From: Bacteroidota bacterium | GTDB taxonomy: Bacteria; Bacteroidota; Bacteroidia; SXHM01 | Length of the DNA stretch: 5,873 bases | Assembly: GCA_005773695.1 (NCBI GenBank) | Contig: SXHM01000132.1 | Span: 1 to 5,873, forward strand | Direction: 5' to 3' | Shown here: positions 1 through 5,861 of the stretch, piece after piece | How the letters are laid out: each line of letters opens with the position of its first letter | How positions within the stretch are numbered: the stretch's first letter is position 1 | Translations under genes and position numbers: made by a program | The notes under the pieces: model-generated | Seen by the model: the letters and a program-made list of their open reading frames with translations, nothing else | Database searches by the model: none | What the model was told of the DNA's origin: nothing

Positions 1-32
1 GCAAACGCTCTAGCCAGCTGAGCTAATCCCCC
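1..32 (-). tRNA. Partial tRNA, probably tRNA-Ala (5' half only)
   Basis: Read on the minus strand from base 32 leftwards, the sequence begins GGGGGAT, then TA, then a D-arm with stem GCTC/GAGC around AGCTGGCTA, then G26 and TTTGC as the 5' side of the anticodon stem. This is a textbook 5' half of a tRNA. The GGGGGATTAGCTCAGCTGG start resembles Bacteroidota tRNA-Ala genes. The anticodon, T-arm and 3' acceptor strand lie outside the window, so the amino acid is inferred from resemblance and cannot be read. The gene lies 26 bases downstream of the esterase stop on the same strand. No integrated element can be judged because the tRNA 3' end, the usual attachment site, is missing. Confidence 0.85.
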
Positions 33-58
33 ATGAGGGCGGCAAAAGTAAAAATCTT

Positions 59-1045
59 TCAGGGATTAGATGTAACCGGCTGTTTTATCAACCCAAAATC
101 CTTTGCAATCCACCAGGTAGAATGGAAATCAAGGTCTTTGCCAAACATACCCAACTTACCTCCTTCATCATCTTTATCTCCCGGATTCAGCGCAAGAGCA
201 TGTCCTATACCTTTTATAATGTACATAACAACTACTTCCTTGTTTTCAGTATCGTTATAGGCTAAGCGTGTTATGCCCGGGTTATTATTAAAAGGACGTA
301 CCTTCTTTTCGGGCTTCACATCTGTTCTGTGTACACCGGTCCATTGCTGCACCAATTCATAACCGTTTCGGATAAAAACCACGAAGTCTTTTCTGCCATG
401 AACCACAATCATTCGAGGATACTTGCCCGCATAATCAGGGTTCTGCTTAAACACACGCTTTGCCCATTTCTCAGGCGATTTATTAGGTGGCAACCAGAAT
501 GCAAACATGGCTTCAAAAGGATTGCATGCTACCTTGTAGGGTGCTCCCGCAAAAACAGCTCCTGCATTAACATCTTCAGGGTAACAAGCCATTAATGCTA
601 CAGACATAGCAGCTCCTGCTGATACTCCGGACACAAAAACCTTTGACGGATCGGTGTTGAAGTTACCGTTCATGTAATCAATCATCTCTTTAATGGAATG
701 CACCTCACCGCTTCCTTTGGTAATATCTTTCCTTTTAAACCAGTTAAAGCAGCCCGAAGTGTTGTTTGTATATTTCTGTTGAGGGTATACCACAATAAAA
801 CCGTTGATATCTGCCAGTTTGTTCCAACCGGCAAGATCCGAAATGCTTTCTGCGTTTTGCAAACAGCCATGCAGAACAAATACAACCGGCACTTTCAAAC
901 TGTCTGAAAGGTTTTTGGGCTTGTAATAATAAAGTTTCAGGTTGCCGGGATTTGACCCAAAGTTTTCAATTTCAGTAATGTTTAACGAAAAGGAGCTACT
1001 CGCAAAAAGCACCGCAAAAGTGAGCGAAACAAGGTATTTAAACAT
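59..1045 (-). CDS. Secreted esterase of the PHB depolymerase / feruloyl esterase family
   Basis: Predicted extracytoplasmic alpha/beta-hydrolase (Esterase_PHB type) that cleaves carboxylic esters. The family acts on polyhydroxybutyrate, feruloyl or acetyl-polysaccharide esters, and the substrate here cannot be told. Numbering is from the Met at 1045 (328 aa). Residues 1-20 form a signal peptide: Lys3, a hydrophobic core LVSLTFAVLF, and a likely cut after Ser20. The oxyanion segment LHGC ends at residue 61. The family block CFNWF starts at Cys99. The nucleophile elbow GVSAG is at 140-144 with Ser142. HGRKD gives Asp220 and GIGH gives His282, completing the triad. No linker, substrate-binding domain or type IX secretion tail is visible, so it is a single-domain enzyme. 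An in-frame ATG at 1072 would add nine residues (MQIFFTFGA). I prefer 1045 because it yields a normal signal peptide; the purines AGAGG before 1072 touch that ATG directly and are too close to act as a ribosome site. It is divergent from pyrF and lies just upstream of the tRNA. Confidence 0.88.
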   Translation of the reverse strand: MFKYLVSLTFAVLFASSSFSLNITEIENFGSNPGNLKLYYYKPKNLSDSLKVPVVFVLHGCLQNAESISDLAGWNKLADINGFIVVYPQQKYTNNTSGCFNWFKRKDITKGSGEVHSIKEMIDYMNGNFNTDPSKVFVSGVSAGAAMSVALMACYPEDVNAGAVFAGAPYKVACNPFEAMFAFWLPPNKSPEKWAKRVFKQNPDYAGKYPRMIVVHGRKDFVVFIRNGYELVQQWTGVHRTDVKPEKKVRPFNNNPGITRLAYNDTENKEVVVMYIIKGIGHALALNPGDKDDEGGKLGMFGKDLDFHSTWWIAKDFGLIKQPVTSNP

Positions 1046-1072
1046 TGCCCCAAAGGTGAAAAAAATCTGCAT

Positions 1073-1141
1073 CCTCTATAGTATCATGAAACATTAAACA
1101 CAAAACCTCTGTTAAAACCCCTTCGGATAAGACCAACAAGC
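1073..1141. promoter_or_regulatory. Divergent intergenic region between the esterase gene and pyrF
   Basis: These 69 bases (96 if the esterase starts at 1045) must hold the start signals for both divergent genes. I see no full match to the Bacteroidota -33 TTTG / -7 TAnnTTTG promoter in either direction, and no Shine-Dalgarno sequence before pyrF (leader ACCAACAAGC). The regulatory role is inferred from gene orientation only. Confidence 0.3.
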
Positions 1142-1966
1142 ATGAATCGCGAAGATTTATTTTATCATATCAAGCAAAAGAAATCCTTTCTGTGCATAGG
1201 TTTAGATACTGATATTGCCAAGATTCCACTGCATCTGCTCGATTTTCACGACCCTGTTTATGAATTCAATAAACAGATTATAAAAGCTACACATGATTTG
1301 TGTGTGGCCTATAAACCCAACATCGCATTTTACGAATCCCGAGGATCTGAGAGCTGGCTTAGTCTTGAAAAAACAATGAGCGAAATTCCTCCGGGAATTT
1401 TTAAAATAGCTGATGCCAAACGAGGTGATATTGGTAACACCACTCAAATGTATGCCCGCGCTTTCTTCGATCAACTGGATTTTGACTCCATAACCGTTTC
1501 GCCTTATATGGGCGAAGATTCTGTAAAACCATATCTGGATTACAAAAACCGATGGGTAATTGTTTTGGCGGCAACTTCCAACATAGGCGCATTTGATTTT
1601 CAGTTTCTGCCAATTGCCGAAAGCAATGAAAAGGTTTATGAAAAAATAATAACCACCTCACGCAACTGGGGCAATACTGATAATATGATGTATGTGGTAG
1701 GTGCTACTAAAGCCAATATGATGGAGCGCATACGCGAAATTATCCCCGACCACTTTTTATTGGTTCCTGGTGTTGGCGCACAAGGAGGAAACCTTGAAGA
1801 AGTTGCAAAATATGGCTTCAACTCACATTGTGGTTTGCTTGTCAATTCCTCGAGAGGTATTATCTACGCATCAAACGGTACTGATTTTGCCGAAGCTGCT
1901 CGTGAAGAAGCAAAGAAAATGCAGAGAGAAATGAAAATTCTGCTTGAGCGGGCAGAGCTTATCTGA
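1142..1966 (+). CDS. pyrF: Orotidine 5'-phosphate decarboxylase, subfamily 2
   Basis: Cytosolic enzyme that decarboxylates orotidine 5'-phosphate to UMP, the last step of de novo pyrimidine synthesis. The 274 aa length fits the longer bacterial subfamily 2 rather than the roughly 230-245 aa E. coli type. Visible motifs are the first strand CIGLDTD (18-24), YKPN with Lys58, and the catalytic loop [10 protein letters not shown] at 91-100 with Asp91, Lys93 and Asp96 in the family's DxKxxDI pattern. Further on are VSPYMGEDS (119-127), the phosphate-binding segment [10 protein letters not shown] (207-216) and NSSRG with Arg238. All expected active-site blocks are present, so the gene looks intact. 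The N-terminal MNREDLF is typical of the subfamily and supports the ATG at 1142. No other pyrimidine gene is adjacent. It stands alone between divergent and convergent neighbours, and its TGA stop lies 1 base from the tpx stop. Confidence 0.96.
   Translation: MNREDLFYHIKQKKSFLCIGLDTDIAKIPLHLLDFHDPVYEFNKQIIKATHDLCVAYKPNIAFYESRGSESWLSLEKTMSEIPPGIFKIADAKRGDIGNTTQMYARAFFDQLDFDSITVSPYMGEDSVKPYLDYKNRWVIVLAATSNIGAFDFQFLPIAESNEKVYEKIITTSRNWGNTDNMMYVVGATKANMMERIREIIPDHFLLVPGVGAQGGNLEEVAKYGFNSHCGLLVNSSRGIIYASNGTDFAEAAREEAKKMQREMKILLERAELI
1147..1165 (+). repeat. 19-base exact repeat, copy 1 (in pyrF)
   Basis: TCGCGAAGATTTATTTTAT at the start of pyrF is identical to 2797-2815 in the glycoside hydrolase gene. 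It is in the same orientation and the same reading frame, encoding REDLFY in both proteins. Each peptide is normal for its own family, so common codon choice is the likeliest cause. Confidence 0.7.
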
Positions 1967-1967
1967 T

Positions 1968-2480
1968 TTATTTCAGCAGCTCATCAACAGCTGCCAAAAC
2001 ATCATCGTAGTTCGGCTCAGTTGAAATTTCAGGAACTAATTGCACATAACGGATAACATTGCTTTTATCCACTACAAAAACTGCACGGGCACTTAATCCT
2101 TTCATACCCCCTGATATAATTTCAGTTTTATATTCATTGCAAAAATCATTGTACCTGTAATCAGAAAGTGCAACTACATTTTTTATTCCTTCTGTTTCAC
2201 AAAATCTTCTCTGAGCGAAAGGCAAATCTTTTGAAACTACCAAACCCACAACACCTTCTTTGCTTTCAAGCTTTTTATTAAACGTTCTTGTTTCTGTTGC
2301 GCATATTCCTGTATCTAAACTGGGAACACCTATTATTACTTTTACTTTATCTTCAAAGTCATAAAGACTTATTTCGCTCAGGTCGGTTTTTACTGCTGTA
2401 AAATCTTCCGCCTTTGCTCCTACTTTGGGTAAATTGCCTTTCAGTTGTACTTCTTTTCCTTTTAATGTTACGGTTGCCAT
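1968..2480 (-). CDS. tpx: Thiol peroxidase (atypical 2-Cys peroxiredoxin)
   Basis: Reduces hydrogen peroxide and alkyl hydroperoxides at the expense of thioredoxin. The 170 aa length matches the Tpx family (168 in E. coli). The peroxidatic site is VPSLDTGIC at 52-60: Pro53, Thr57 and Cys60 fit the PxxxTxxC pattern. The resolving cysteine is Cys94 in DLPFAQRRFCETEG, the hallmark Tpx segment. The conserved active-site arginine is Arg132 in SARAVFVVD. A third cysteine, Cys114 (YNDFC), is present, whereas the E. coli non-catalytic Cys82 has no counterpart. No signal peptide is seen, so the protein is cytosolic here. The start gives the usual MATVTLKG N-terminus. There is no Shine-Dalgarno sequence; the leader is AT-rich and contains an 8-base tandem repeat. 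It is divergent from the lipoprotein glycoside hydrolase and convergent with pyrF. Confidence 0.96.
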   Translation of the reverse strand: MATVTLKGKEVQLKGNLPKVGAKAEDFTAVKTDLSEISLYDFEDKVKVIIGVPSLDTGICATETRTFNKKLESKEGVVGLVVSKDLPFAQRRFCETEGIKNVVALSDYRYNDFCNEYKTEIISGGMKGLSARAVFVVDKSNVIRYVQLVPEISTEPNYDDVLAAVDELLK

Positions 2481-2542
2481 AAATAATTCTATAATTCTAT
2501 TTTTGATTAATTTTAAGATGGTAAAACTAGAAATAAAACCAA
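2481..2542. promoter_or_regulatory. AT-rich divergent promoter region between tpx and the glycoside hydrolase gene
   Basis: Both flanking genes read outwards from these 62 AT-rich bases, so both promoters must lie in or next to them. On the minus strand TAGTTTTA (around 2524-2531) is one base away from the Bacteroidota -7 motif TAnnTTTG, but I could not find a well-spaced -33 TTTG for it. Neither gene has a Shine-Dalgarno sequence; the plus-strand leader ends in an A-rich stretch, as is normal in this phylum. The role is inferred from orientation and composition. Confidence 0.4.
2485..2500. repeat. Tandem 8-base direct repeat before the tpx start
   Basis: AATTCTAT occurs twice in perfect tandem (2485-2492 and 2493-2500). 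The repeat ends four bases from the tpx ATG on its leader side. On the tpx sense strand it reads ATAGAATT twice. It could be a paired operator half-site or an unstructured ribosome entry region, or it may be chance in AT-rich DNA. Confidence 0.6.
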
Positions 2543-3520
2543 ATGAAAAAGATTTTCTCCCTTATATTATCTGTCTTTATTTTGTTTATTTCCGGCTGTA
2601 AAAAGAAGGACGATATTCCGGATTTGGATTTCAGGCAAGAGATGCGGGAATTTGTAAAAGCAATAAGCGAATACGGAAAAGCTAGTCATTCCGGATTTAT
2701 CGTTATTCCTCAAAATGGTCAGGAATTAGTTTCTTCAACTGATGAAAGTAATGGTGCTCCGGCAACTGATTACCTCAATGCAATTGATGGCTTAGGTCGC
2801 GAAGATTTATTTTATGGTTACAACAATGACAATGAAGCAACACCCGCAGATGACAGAGAATACATTATAAATTTTCTTGATGTAGCAAAAACCAATGGCA
2901 AACAAATTCTTGCTATCGATTATTGCAGCACTCATTTATTCATGGATATTTCATACACACAGAATAATGCAAAAGGCTATATCTCCTTTGCTGCTGACCA
3001 TCGCGAGCTGGATAATATTCCCTCCTTCCCTGCTCAACCCTATTTAGTAAATTCAGATAACATCGGCACATTGGCAGCGGCAAAGAATTTTCTTTACCTC
3101 ATTAATCCTTCAAATTTTTCTGCAAAGCAAGACTTTATTAATGCAGTAACAGCCACTAATTATGATGCATTGATAATGGATTTATTCTTTAATGATGAAG
3201 AATTCACAGGGAATGAAATTACTGCACTGAAACAAAAAGCAAATGGAGGAACACGATTGGTAATTTGCTATATGAGTATTGGTGAAGCAGAAGACTACCG
3301 ATATTACTGGCAGTCCTCATGGAACAGCAATAAACCGGCATGGCTTGATGTTGAAAATCCAGATTGGGCCGGTAATTACAAAGTGCTCTACTGGGAACAG
3401 GATTGGAAAAATGTTATTTACGGAAATGATACTTCTTACCTGAAAAAAATATTGAACGCTGGTTTTGACGGAGTGTATTTAGATATTATTGATGCCTTTG
3501 AATATTATGAAAATCAATAA
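2543..3520 (+). CDS. Lipoprotein glycoside hydrolase, MJ1477/TM1410 (GH114-like) family, apparently circularly permuted
   Basis: Predicted envelope lipoprotein with a TIM-barrel glycosidase domain. The GH114 relatives include endo-alpha-1,4-polygalactosaminidases, but the substrate here is unknown. Residues 1-19 are a lipoprotein signal: two lysines, a hydrophobic core, and lipobox I16-S17-G18-C19. KKKDD follows, similar to the Bacteroidota surface-export signal. The domain reads in an unusual order. First come helix EMREFVKAISEYGK (33-46), IVIPQNG (53-59), IDGLGREDLFYG (81-92), KQILAIDY (120-127) and GYISFAADHRELD (145-157). Then, after a short link, come NFLYLIN (182-188), YDALIMDLFF (207-216), MSIGEAEDYRYYW (244-256), NPDWAGNYKVLYW (272-284) and GFDGVYLDIIDAFEYY (307-322), with the protein ending at 325. 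In canonical TM1410 the second group precedes the first. Candidate catalytic acids are Glu87 and Asp314 or Asp317, by analogy only. The family call is firm; permutation is inferred from motif order. It is divergent from tpx and convergent with gmhA. Confidence 0.87.
   Translation: MKKIFSLILSVFILFISGCKKKDDIPDLDFRQEMREFVKAISEYGKASHSGFIVIPQNGQELVSSTDESNGAPATDYLNAIDGLGREDLFYGYNNDNEATPADDREYIINFLDVAKTNGKQILAIDYCSTHLFMDISYTQNNAKGYISFAADHRELDNIPSFPAQPYLVNSDNIGTLAAAKNFLYLINPSNFSAKQDFINAVTATNYDALIMDLFFNDEEFTGNEITALKQKANGGTRLVICYMSIGEAEDYRYYWQSSWNSNKPAWLDVENPDWAGNYKVLYWEQDWKNVIYGNDTSYLKKILNAGFDGVYLDIIDAFEYYENQ
2797..2815 (+). repeat. 19-base exact repeat, copy 2 (in the glycoside hydrolase gene)
   Basis: Second copy of the repeat at 1147-1165, here covering the conserved REDLFY block at residues 86-91 of the glycoside hydrolase. 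The copies are direct repeats 1650 bases apart, spanning pyrF and tpx. Confidence 0.7.
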
Positions 3521-3522
3521 TA

Positions 3523-4092
3523 CTATTTCATTTTCTGTTCCACATAATCAATCAGTGAATGAATAACCTTAATGTGAATTTCCTGAGCTCTGTCAGCATA
3601 CTCCGAGTGCGGTGCTCTAATCTCAACATCGCAAAGTGAAGCAAGTTTCCCTCCATCTTTTCCGGTAAGACCGATTATGTTAACTCCATTTGTTTTTGCA
3701 ATCTCCGCAGCTTTTATAATATTTTTTGAATTACCGCTGGTGCTGATGGCTAATAACACATCTCCCTTTCTTCCGTGCGCTTCAACAAAACGTGAAAAAA
3801 TATATTCAAATCCGTAGTCGTTGGCTGTGCAGGTAATATAAGAAGGATCCGAAATAGCAATAGCTGCAAAAGGTTTACGATCATCACGAAATCGTCCCGT
3901 CATTTCTTCGGCAAAATGCATGGCATCAGTCATAGAGCCTCCATTGCCGCAGGAAATGATTTTATTTCCGTTTTTTATCGCAGCAACAAAAATATCTCCT
4001 GCTTTTTCAATAGCAGGAATGTTTGCTTCGTTAGCTAAAAACTGATTTAGAACAGTTTGTGCTTCTTCTAAATTTTTTCGGATAGTGTTCAT
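3523..4092 (-). CDS. gmhA: Phosphoheptose isomerase (sedoheptulose 7-phosphate isomerase)
   Basis: Converts D-sedoheptulose 7-phosphate to D-glycero-D-manno-heptose 7-phosphate, the first step of ADP-heptose synthesis for lipopolysaccharide core or other glycans. It is a cytosolic SIS-domain enzyme of 189 aa (192 in E. coli). Near-identity to E. coli GmhA is visible along its whole length: SCGNGGS (47-53), [11 protein letters not shown] (58-68), [19 protein letters not shown] (110-122) for sugar-phosphate binding, LTGKDGGK (142-149) and [14 protein letters not shown] (165-178). The zinc/active-site residues of the E. coli enzyme (His61, Glu65, Gln172, His180) map to His59, Glu63, Gln170 and His178, so it should be active. 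Its ATG overlaps the stop of the ceramidase-like gene (ATGA), and an AGGA precedes it, so translation is probably coupled. Other heptose genes (kinase, phosphatase, nucleotidyltransferase) are not in the window. Confidence 0.95.
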   Translation of the reverse strand: MNTIRKNLEEAQTVLNQFLANEANIPAIEKAGDIFVAAIKNGNKIISCGNGGSMTDAMHFAEEMTGRFRDDRKPFAAIAISDPSYITCTANDYGFEYIFSRFVEAHGRKGDVLLAISTSGNSKNIIKAAEIAKTNGVNIIGLTGKDGGKLASLCDVEIRAPHSEYADRAQEIHIKVIHSLIDYVEQKMK

Positions 4093-5861
4093 ATTTTTCC
4101 TGCTGTTGCCAGTTTTATCAGTCTTTTTTGTCTTTCCTGTTTAAACGTTCTTTTTGCTATTTCCTCTTCAGTGAACTGAGCAGGTTGAATATTTTCATCT
4201 GATAGACGTTCTTCCGGTTTTTTCAAAAGTTCTTCAGCCAATAATTTAAATTTAGTCTGAAAAGCAGCTAAAGTATATTCACCAAAAACGGTGTGTCCCC
4301 CTTCATAACATTGCATCTGATATTCTTCGTAAGTTGTAACATATCCGCAATATGCATTAGTGTATGACGAAATAATTACACGTTCTATTCCGCGTTTTTT
4401 GAGCACATCAGCAACAGTATTTCTTAAACGTTGTCCGGCAATGGTTGTAATTTCACATGGAATACCAACCAATGACATATTACCAAGTATAACAATATGA
4501 AATGGCAGAACCTGAGGAATCCAGGGCTTTTTATCAAGACTTCCATTACGGTGATATTCTTTAAAAACTTCAATATTCCTGTCTGCCCAACCCGGGATAA
4601 ACAGATTTTTAATATCAGATGTGCCCAGAATTTTTCGGTCGCATGTTTCTATTAAAATATCTTTTTTTCCCTGTACAAGGTATTTTTCTCTCACACTTTC
4701 TCTGCGTTCCGGTTTCATAAACGGCATTTTTAAATGCTCCCAAAACCTGATAAATTTTGAAAGCATTTTAGCGGCAAAAGTTATAGGTGGAGCCATTCCC
4801 GGCCCTTCCACTGTTCCGGCAAAAAAGGCTATTCCGTGACAGGAAGGACCTGTTCGCGCATCTGTTTTTCCGTTTGCAAATTCAGGGTCGCATACAATAT
4901 TTCTGAAATCGAAATTCATTTTCAGGTAATCTATCTCTGGCAAAAGTGGTGCTGATGCTTTTGCCTTTTCAGAAATCTCTTTTGCTTTTTCAAACTGAAG
5001 GTTGCCAATGTACTTGGCGCTGTCAAAATCATTTTCAAATTTTCCGCGTGTCCACTTTTTTTTCTTATCCCAGATATAATTGGGAGTTACATCACCCGAA
5101 ACGTGCTGAGCAAAAATTGAAATGAAATTTTCTCTTCCATGTTTTTTCATTTCCACTTCATGGTAATGCGCTGCATAGCCTTTATTATCACTGCTGATAA
5201 GGTGGTTGTCATTACTAAGACTTGTGGTATGTGTTCCAAACCAATTCACAGAGGCAATGGGTTTGCCATCAGACGAATCTATCCGCATAAAGGTCATCTC
5301 TCGGTCAACTGCCAGATGCTTATCTTTCTCTGTACGCTTTACTTTTACCTCAGGGTTTAAGTTGTAAGCAAAAACAGAACGGTTGAATGCGACTTCCTGA
5401 TCTGGCTCAAAAATTCCTGTAGAAATTTTTAACTCTGCCGGCTGTATATTTTTTTCAGCTTGAAGAATTGCATCTACAATTCCGTCAACAATCTTGGTAT
5501 AAACTTCAGGTACAAAACCCGGAATACTCATATTATACAAACCATAGTTTGAATAACCTCCCGGTGCGCTGTGTGTGTGTTGCGCAGTAAGAAAAAGATT
5601 GCTATCAGAGTAACCCAACTCTTCGTGGTTTCGGGCAAAACGTTTTACTACACCACTTTTTATAGCTATAGTGATGAAACATATTTCAGCATTTACATAC
5701 GCAATTTTTTTTCCTGTTTTGGAATCGCGAAACACCAATGCGCGGGCATAAATGGGGGTTTCCACTCCCAGCACAATGTTGCGGAACATTCCGTAACCCA
5801 TCATGCCTACACCTTTTTTATCAACGGTAATTTCAGCTTTACCGGTTCCTACTTCAAACAT
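4089..5861 (-). CDS. Neutral/alkaline ceramidase-like amidase, Ser-to-Thr in the catalytic motif
   Basis: Member of the neutral/alkaline non-lysosomal ceramidase family, zinc amidases that hydrolyse ceramide to sphingoid base and fatty acid. Landmarks in the 590 aa: VGTGKAEIT start, [12 protein letters not shown] (His95 as zinc ligand, His97 in the active site), AFNRS (Arg161), and NWFGTHTTS with His211 and SSDNKGYAA after it. Next are the amidase motif SGDVTPN (255-261), [10 protein letters not shown] (346-355), [15 protein letters not shown] with Glu470, and [13 protein letters not shown] with Tyr504/Tyr507, one of which should be the tyrosine ligand. The motif is normally GDVSPN, or GNLSPN in Pseudomonas; Thr259 (codon ACT) replaces the catalytic Ser. 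After about residue 545 only a charged tail remains, so the usual Ig-like C-terminal domain seems absent. No signal peptide is visible. The four codons before the ATG (TTC CCT GAT TTA) are also open, so the start may lie beyond the window. It is the first gene of an operon with gmhA. The family is sure; the substrate is not. Confidence 0.9.
   Translation of the reverse strand: MFEVGTGKAEITVDKKGVGMMGYGMFRNIVLGVETPIYARALVFRDSKTGKKIAYVNAEICFITIAIKSGVVKRFARNHEELGYSDSNLFLTAQHTHSAPGGYSNYGLYNMSIPGFVPEVYTKIVDGIVDAILQAEKNIQPAELKISTGIFEPDQEVAFNRSVFAYNLNPEVKVKRTEKDKHLAVDREMTFMRIDSSDGKPIASVNWFGTHTTSLSNDNHLISSDNKGYAAHYHEVEMKKHGRENFISIFAQHVSGDVTPNYIWDKKKKWTRGKFENDFDSAKYIGNLQFEKAKEISEKAKASAPLLPEIDYLKMNFDFRNIVCDPEFANGKTDARTGPSCHGIAFFAGTVEGPGMAPPITFAAKMLSKFIRFWEHLKMPFMKPERRESVREKYLVQGKKDILIETCDRKILGTSDIKNLFIPGWADRNIEVFKEYHRNGSLDKKPWIPQVLPFHIVILGNMSLVGIPCEITTIAGQRLRNTVADVLKKRGIERVIISSYTNAYCGYVTTYEEYQMQCYEGGHTVFGEYTLAAFQTKFKLLAEELLKKPEERLSDENIQPAQFTEEEIAKRTFKQERQKRLIKLATAGKI
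4098..4101 (-). promoter_or_regulatory. Shine-Dalgarno-like site for gmhA
   Basis: On the minus strand AGGA lies five bases before the gmhA ATG (AGGAAAAATATG), inside the last codons of the ceramidase-like gene. It is the only convincing ribosome site at a start in this window. Together with the ATGA overlap it supports reinitiation or coupled translation, and it fixes the gmhA start at 4092. Confidence 0.6.

Noticed and set aside
1..32. Left edge as an attachment site of a mobile element.
   Set aside because: No integrase or direct repeat is visible and the tRNA 3' end is outside the window.
1046..1072. Longer esterase start at 1072 (adds MQIFFTFGA).
   Set aside because: It would place an odd hydrophobic stretch before the Lys of a normal signal peptide; the purine run touches the ATG. 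It is kept only as an alternative in the feature.
1976..1994. Inverted repeat GCAGCT / AGCTGC with a 7-base loop at the end of tpx, next to the pyrF stop, as a bidirectional terminator.
   Set aside because: The stem is only six pairs, it lies inside tpx codons, and no T-run follows it on either strand.
2543..3520. The hydrolase as a C-terminally truncated GH114 protein, since it ends right after the DIIDAFEYY block.
   Set aside because: The block that would normally follow (IPQNG, REDLFY, IDY, GYI) is present at the N-terminus, so nothing is missing; permutation explains it better.
4621..5360. Plus-strand reading frames opposite the ceramidase-like gene.
   Set aside because: They have no recognisable family features and lie antisense to a strongly conserved coding sequence.
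5570..5583. GT/AC dinucleotide run in the ceramidase-like gene as a slippage (phase-variation) tract.
   Set aside because: It is short and simply encodes the conserved zinc-site segment QHTHS; a functional constraint explains it.
5704..5712. Eight-base T runs (here and near 5056-5063) as possible frameshift or phase-variation sites.
   Set aside because: They encode ordinary Lys codons in a conserved frame, the frame is intact across both, and eight bases is unremarkable in AT-rich DNA.
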